Positions 4,183-6,462 of a stretch of DNA of 6,462 nt are shown piece after piece. How positions within the stretch are numbered: position 1 is the stretch's first letter; each line of letters opens with the position of its first letter. The notes under the pieces are model-generated. The model ran no database searches. It was not told where the DNA came from and saw nothing but the letters and a program-made list of their open reading frames with translations. Position numbers and translations under genes: made by a program. Origin of the DNA: an uncultured Selenomonadaceae bacterium (GTDB taxonomy: Bacteria; Bacillota; Negativicutes; Selenomonadales; Selenomonadaceae); NCBI GenBank assembly GCA_905233325.1, contig CAJODU010000170.1:1-6462 (forward strand), written 5' to 3'.

Positions 4183-4747
4183 ATCTTTAAAAGAAAACGG
4201 TTTCAGCGACGCACTAAAATTTAGTAATCAGCAACGGGAACAGGATATAGCTGCGATAATGGCTTTTTATCCAGCAGGGGAAGTAAAACGCGTTGAGCGT
4301 TCCGAACTTTGGCTTGATAAGTGCGGTATTGACTACTCGGCACACCTTGCCGACGGAGAGAAGGAGACTTACGACGCTAAGTGGCGGCGCAAGGGTGCAA
4401 AAAAATATTGGAAAAGCGGACGTCCAGAAGTGGCAATCGAACTCTGCAGCGACGTTGAGCGGCACAAACTCGGCTGGGTATACACCGCGGAATGTGACTA
4501 CTTCCTTTTTTGCTTTGAAGATGTGGCAGACCGTTTTAGAATCGTTGCTCAATTGTTAAAGCTCGCTGTCCGACGTTTTCTTAGGAAATGGGAAAAAGAG
4601 TTCGGTGTTCAGAAACAAAAGAGCTACGAAGGTGGGCGGATATGGTTTTCAACTTGTATTTTTGTTCCAGTAGACGAGTTGAAGGCTTGCTGTCAAGCTG
4701 TAGCCTTTGGAAGAAAAATAGGAGATGATGACAATGATTATCAGTAA
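4169..4747 (+). CDS. PDDEXK-like (restriction-endonuclease fold) early protein
   Basis: I place the start at GTG 4169, 9 bases after GGGAG (4155-4159); ATG 4160 and 4163 abut that site too closely. The 192-residue protein has a candidate nuclease core: D55 in CGIDYSAHL and D69-A-K71 in ETYDAKWRRKG, followed by E91 in EVAIELCSD, then GWVYTAECDYFLFCF. D-x(13)-D-x-K is the spacing of PD-(D/E)XK enzymes, and DAK.R.KG...YW...PE.A.E with GW...DY.LF resembles unnamed prophage proteins I recall of that fold. No search was possible. It overlaps both neighbours by 14 bases in the early operon. It may act on helper or competing DNA or in element processing. An inactive fold member is also possible. Confidence 0.6.
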   Translation: MDFGKSLKENGFSDALKFSNQQREQDIAAIMAFYPAGEVKRVERSELWLDKCGIDYSAHLADGEKETYDAKWRRKGAKKYWKSGRPEVAIELCSDVERHKLGWVYTAECDYFLFCFEDVADRFRIVAQLLKLAVRRFLRKWEKEFGVQKQKSYEGGRIWFSTCIFVPVDELKACCQAVAFGRKIGDDDNDYQ

Positions 4748-5018
4748 AGAAGAAATTTCAAATTTTTTGGATAAGTACTTCGGAACGTCTGATGACGTCT
4801 TCAGTGGTACTGAAACAGAACTCGGCAAAGGCAAGTCTGCCGAAGTCTACACGATTTTTGACCAGCTACTTGACTTGCGTATTATCGCCGCAACTTCCGA
4901 CAAGGGCGGTCTTGATATGATTCTTACTGACGATAACGGACTTTTCTATCGCTATGGCAGGACTGATGACGGATTCGACTTTTCAGAAATTGTACCGACA
5001 GTCAAAGACTTCAAATAA
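4734..5018 (+). CDS. Small acidic protein of unknown function (94 aa)
   Basis: ATG 4734 follows AGGAG (4720-4724) by 9 bases; the earlier ATG at 4725 directly abuts that site and is unlikely. The protein begins IISKEEISNFLDKYFGTSDD, continues with a basic/polar stretch and a strand-rich second half (DMILTDDNGLFYRYGRTDDG), and is clearly acidic. No known motif, signal peptide or membrane segment is visible. It overlaps the PDDEXK-like gene by 14 bases, so it is coupled to it and belongs to the early operon. An acidic, DNA-mimic-like inhibitor is one idea for such a protein, but nothing in the sequence proves it. Confidence 0.72.
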   Translation: MIISKEEISNFLDKYFGTSDDVFSGTETELGKGKSAEVYTIFDQLLDLRIIAATSDKGGLDMILTDDNGLFYRYGRTDDGFDFSEIVPTVKDFK

Positions 5019-5038
5019 GGCAGGGGGTAAATGGGGAC

Positions 5039-5302
5039 TTGAAACTCGACAAGGAAACAATCTTTAAAATGATGATGAAAACCTTTGATAAGTCAATTTC
5101 CGCCGCACAGGATTGGCACTATTACAACCTTCCGACTGAAAAGCTAACGGACTTCATCAGCCGCCGCGGTCTGACGCTTGAAAGTATTGATACAGTCGAA
5201 GGGATAACCGCCGCAGTGTACTTTAATGACGTTAAGCACCGCTCTTGTCATACCTTAACCAGCGGCGGCAACACAGGGGCGTTGTTACTGAAATTCGCCT
5301 AG
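5039..5302 (+). CDS. Small hypothetical protein (87 aa), TTG start
   Basis: The frame opens after the previous stop; the first usable start is TTG 5039, with AGGGGG at 5022-5027 about 11 bases upstream. An ATG at 5031 in another frame ends after three codons. The protein starts KLDKETIFKMMMKTFDKSIS, a probable helix, then QDWHYYNLPTEKLTDFISRR, then GITAAVYFNDVKHRSCHTL. It has mixed alpha/beta character and no recognised motif. It lies 20 bases after its neighbour and is the last gene of the early operon before a new promoter. Codon choice looks like that of the neighbouring genes. Function is unknown. Confidence 0.62.
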   Translation: MKLDKETIFKMMMKTFDKSISAAQDWHYYNLPTEKLTDFISRRGLTLESIDTVEGITAAVYFNDVKHRSCHTLTSGGNTGALLLKFA

Positions 5303-5313
5303 TAAATTCAAAC

Positions 5314-5417
5314 ACCAAAAAAGCGGTATCTCAACCTTGACAGTTCGTGTTATAATGATTATGCACAAATATCAAAATACACGTTTGCAAGTTGCAAGGC
5401 AGACGCCGCTTTTTGGT
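5314..5417 (+). repeat. Long-range inverted repeat enclosing the primase promoter
   Basis: ACCAAAAAAGCGG (5314-5326) pairs with CCGCTTTTTGGT (5406-5417) apart from one extra A. The 79 bases between hold a promoter (5337-5356) and the dyad TTGCAA-G-TTGCAA (5384-5396). The stem could form only in a transcript reading through from the early operon, because transcripts starting at the internal promoter lack the left arm. Confidence 0.5.
5337..5356 (+). promoter_or_regulatory. Extended -10 promoter for the primase
   Basis: TGTTATAAT (5348-5356) is a perfect extended -10. A TTGACA lies at 5337-5342 but only 8 bases upstream of TATAAT, so it cannot be its -35; with a 17-base spacer it would pair with TATGCA at 5360-5365. 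Start near 5363 gives a leader of about 85 bases. Confidence 0.55.
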
Positions 5418-5448
5418 ATATATTATCTCACAAAGGAGAAAAATTTTT

Positions 5449-6462
5449 ATGAATAAAAGTCAACGTATTGAAGGAGCAGGTAACTTCTTCAACAAAATTT
5501 ACGGCAAAGTGGAGAAAAAAACTTTTGGCTATTTGTGGACTTCGCAAGACAAGGAAACGCTTGCGTTTGATGTATCGACCGCCGAAAACCGTCAAGCTAT
5601 GGCGGCAAAAGCTATTGAATTGAGTGATAAGAAACTTGATGTTTATTTCGGCGTTTGTCTTACCGATTCACCACCGAAAAAATACAATCGTATTAAAGAT
5701 AAGCAAGTCACTCTGCAAACGGCGATATGGACTGATATAGACTGTCTAGGTGGTAAGCACATTGGCGATGATAAATATCCGACTATAGAAATAGCAAGGC
5801 AATTCTTACCTGTTGAACCGTCTATGCTCATTTGTAGTGGTTATGGACTTCACGCATATTGTGTACTTGATAAGCCGCTAACATTTGCCGGCGACGATGA
5901 AAGAAGTCAAGCTAGAGAACGCAATCAAAACTTCATTGACGCGATTCGTAAAAATGCTGGTAAATATGCAACCGTTGTTGACAGTGTAGGGGATTTACCG
6001 CGTATCTTGCGCGTGCCGTTTACCTTCAACTACAAGATACAGGATTCTCCTGTAAATGTTGAACCGTTGGTGTTGACTGATAAGGTGTTTTCGGTATCTG
6101 AGTTTGACAGATTCAAACCTGCCGAAACGCAAAAGCCGAAACCTTCTACTAAAAGTATATCACATTCTGTCAAGCCTTTAGGTGAAGATTTTGAGACAGC
6201 AAGGATTGCCGCCGCACTTTCCTATATCGACGCCACACCTTATGATACCTGGATTCGTTGCGGACAGGCATTGCGTTCAGAATCGGATAATTTTTTTGAT
6301 ATGTGGACTCAGTGGAGCAAGACCGCCACCACCTTCAAATCCGAAGAAGATTGCCGCAAACATTGGCAATCTTTCAACGGGCAGGGTATTTCTCTATCCA
6401 GCATTTTCTTTCTGGCTGAGCAGGGCGGCTATAATGCTAAAGTATTTTGGAAAGATTGGCAG
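5449..6462 (+). CDS. Prim-Pol (AEP) DNA primase with PriCT-2 domain, 3' partial
   Basis: ATG 5449 follows GGAG (5435-5438) by 10 bases; 338 codons are present and the frame is still open at the window end. Motif I is D96-I-D98 in AIWTDIDC, motif II is S130-G-Y-G-L-H135 in CSGYGLHAYCVLDKP, and motif III is D178 with R185/R188 in VVDSVGDLPRILRVPFTFNY. These are the metal- and nucleotide-binding residues of archaeo-eukaryotic-type primases of phages, plasmids and satellites. Residues ~250-325 match PriCT-2 (IAAALSYIDATPYDTWIRCG, QALRSES, MWTQWSKTATTFKSEEDCRK). The protein should synthesise primers at the element's own origin. In relatives a P-loop helicase follows, in the same protein or the next gene. 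An iteron-like TTGAGACA occurs in its coding sequence at 6191-6198. Confidence 0.9.
   Translation, partial: MNKSQRIEGAGNFFNKIYGKVEKKTFGYLWTSQDKETLAFDVSTAENRQAMAAKAIELSDKKLDVYFGVCLTDSPPKKYNRIKDKQVTLQTAIWTDIDCLGGKHIGDDKYPTIEIARQFLPVEPSMLICSGYGLHAYCVLDKPLTFAGDDERSQARERNQNFIDAIRKNAGKYATVVDSVGDLPRILRVPFTFNYKIQDSPVNVEPLVLTDKVFSVSEFDRFKPAETQKPKPSTKSISHSVKPLGEDFETARIAAALSYIDATPYDTWIRCGQALRSESDNFFDMWTQWSKTATTFKSEEDCRKHWQSFNGQGISLSSIFFLAEQGGYNAKVFWKDWQ

Noticed and set aside
5337..5342. TTGACA 8 bases before TATAAT as a standard promoter
   Set aside because: The spacing is far too short for a -35/-10 pair; the extended -10 at 5348-5356 is the more likely element.
1..6462. A complete circular element of exactly this length with one primase-helicase gene across the ends
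   Set aside because: Joining 6462 to 1 puts the primase and helicase in different frames, and the N-terminal part of the helicase domain before the P-loop is absent. A circular element could still exist with extra sequence between the ends.

Overview
The window reads as part of a small phage-related replicon from a low-to-moderate GC Firmicutes-type host. Strong GGAG ribosome binding sites, TTGACA/TATAAT promoters and the gene families point that way; a Negativicutes or Clostridia host is only a guess. Nothing chromosomal and no phage structural gene is visible, and there is no integrase or large terminase subunit. The closest known layout is a phage satellite of the SaPI/PICI type: divergent repressor pair, early genes, primase/helicase, iteron origin, then a lone small terminase subunit.

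Left part (1-1894): the 3' end of a DUF927-like P-loop helicase/Rep gene, whose last ~42 codons lie in a different frame; then a 445-bp gene-free block that I read as the replication origin; then a small terminase subunit gene. The origin carries 14 copies of TGTCTCA(A)/(T)TGAGACA in two arms around a 111-bp, 79% A+T core. Seven pairs of copies sit at exactly mirrored positions around base 1273.

Middle (1895-3200): promoters and 11-bp-period repeats, a possible 43-residue cysteine-rich protein, a ribbon-helix-helix antitoxin gene broken by an internal frame-changing deletion, a 75-residue coiled-coil protein and an intact PIN-domain (VapC-like) toxin, closed by a bidirectional terminator.

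Right part (3209-6462): a lambda-like switch. A minus-strand Xre repressor and an unknown partner face a plus-strand Cro-like regulator across a 136-bp region with two opposing promoters and three operator-like repeats. The plus-strand operon continues with a PDDEXK-like protein and two small unknown genes. A separate promoter then serves a Prim-Pol/PriCT-2 primase that runs off the window end.

The helicase end and the primase start sit at opposite window edges. Primase (N-terminal) and DUF927-type helicase (C-terminal) are often one polypeptide or adjacent genes, so the layout would fit a circular or tandem element cut inside its replication gene. The two edges do not join directly: the frames differ and the start of the helicase domain is missing. 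A two-element arrangement is equally possible.
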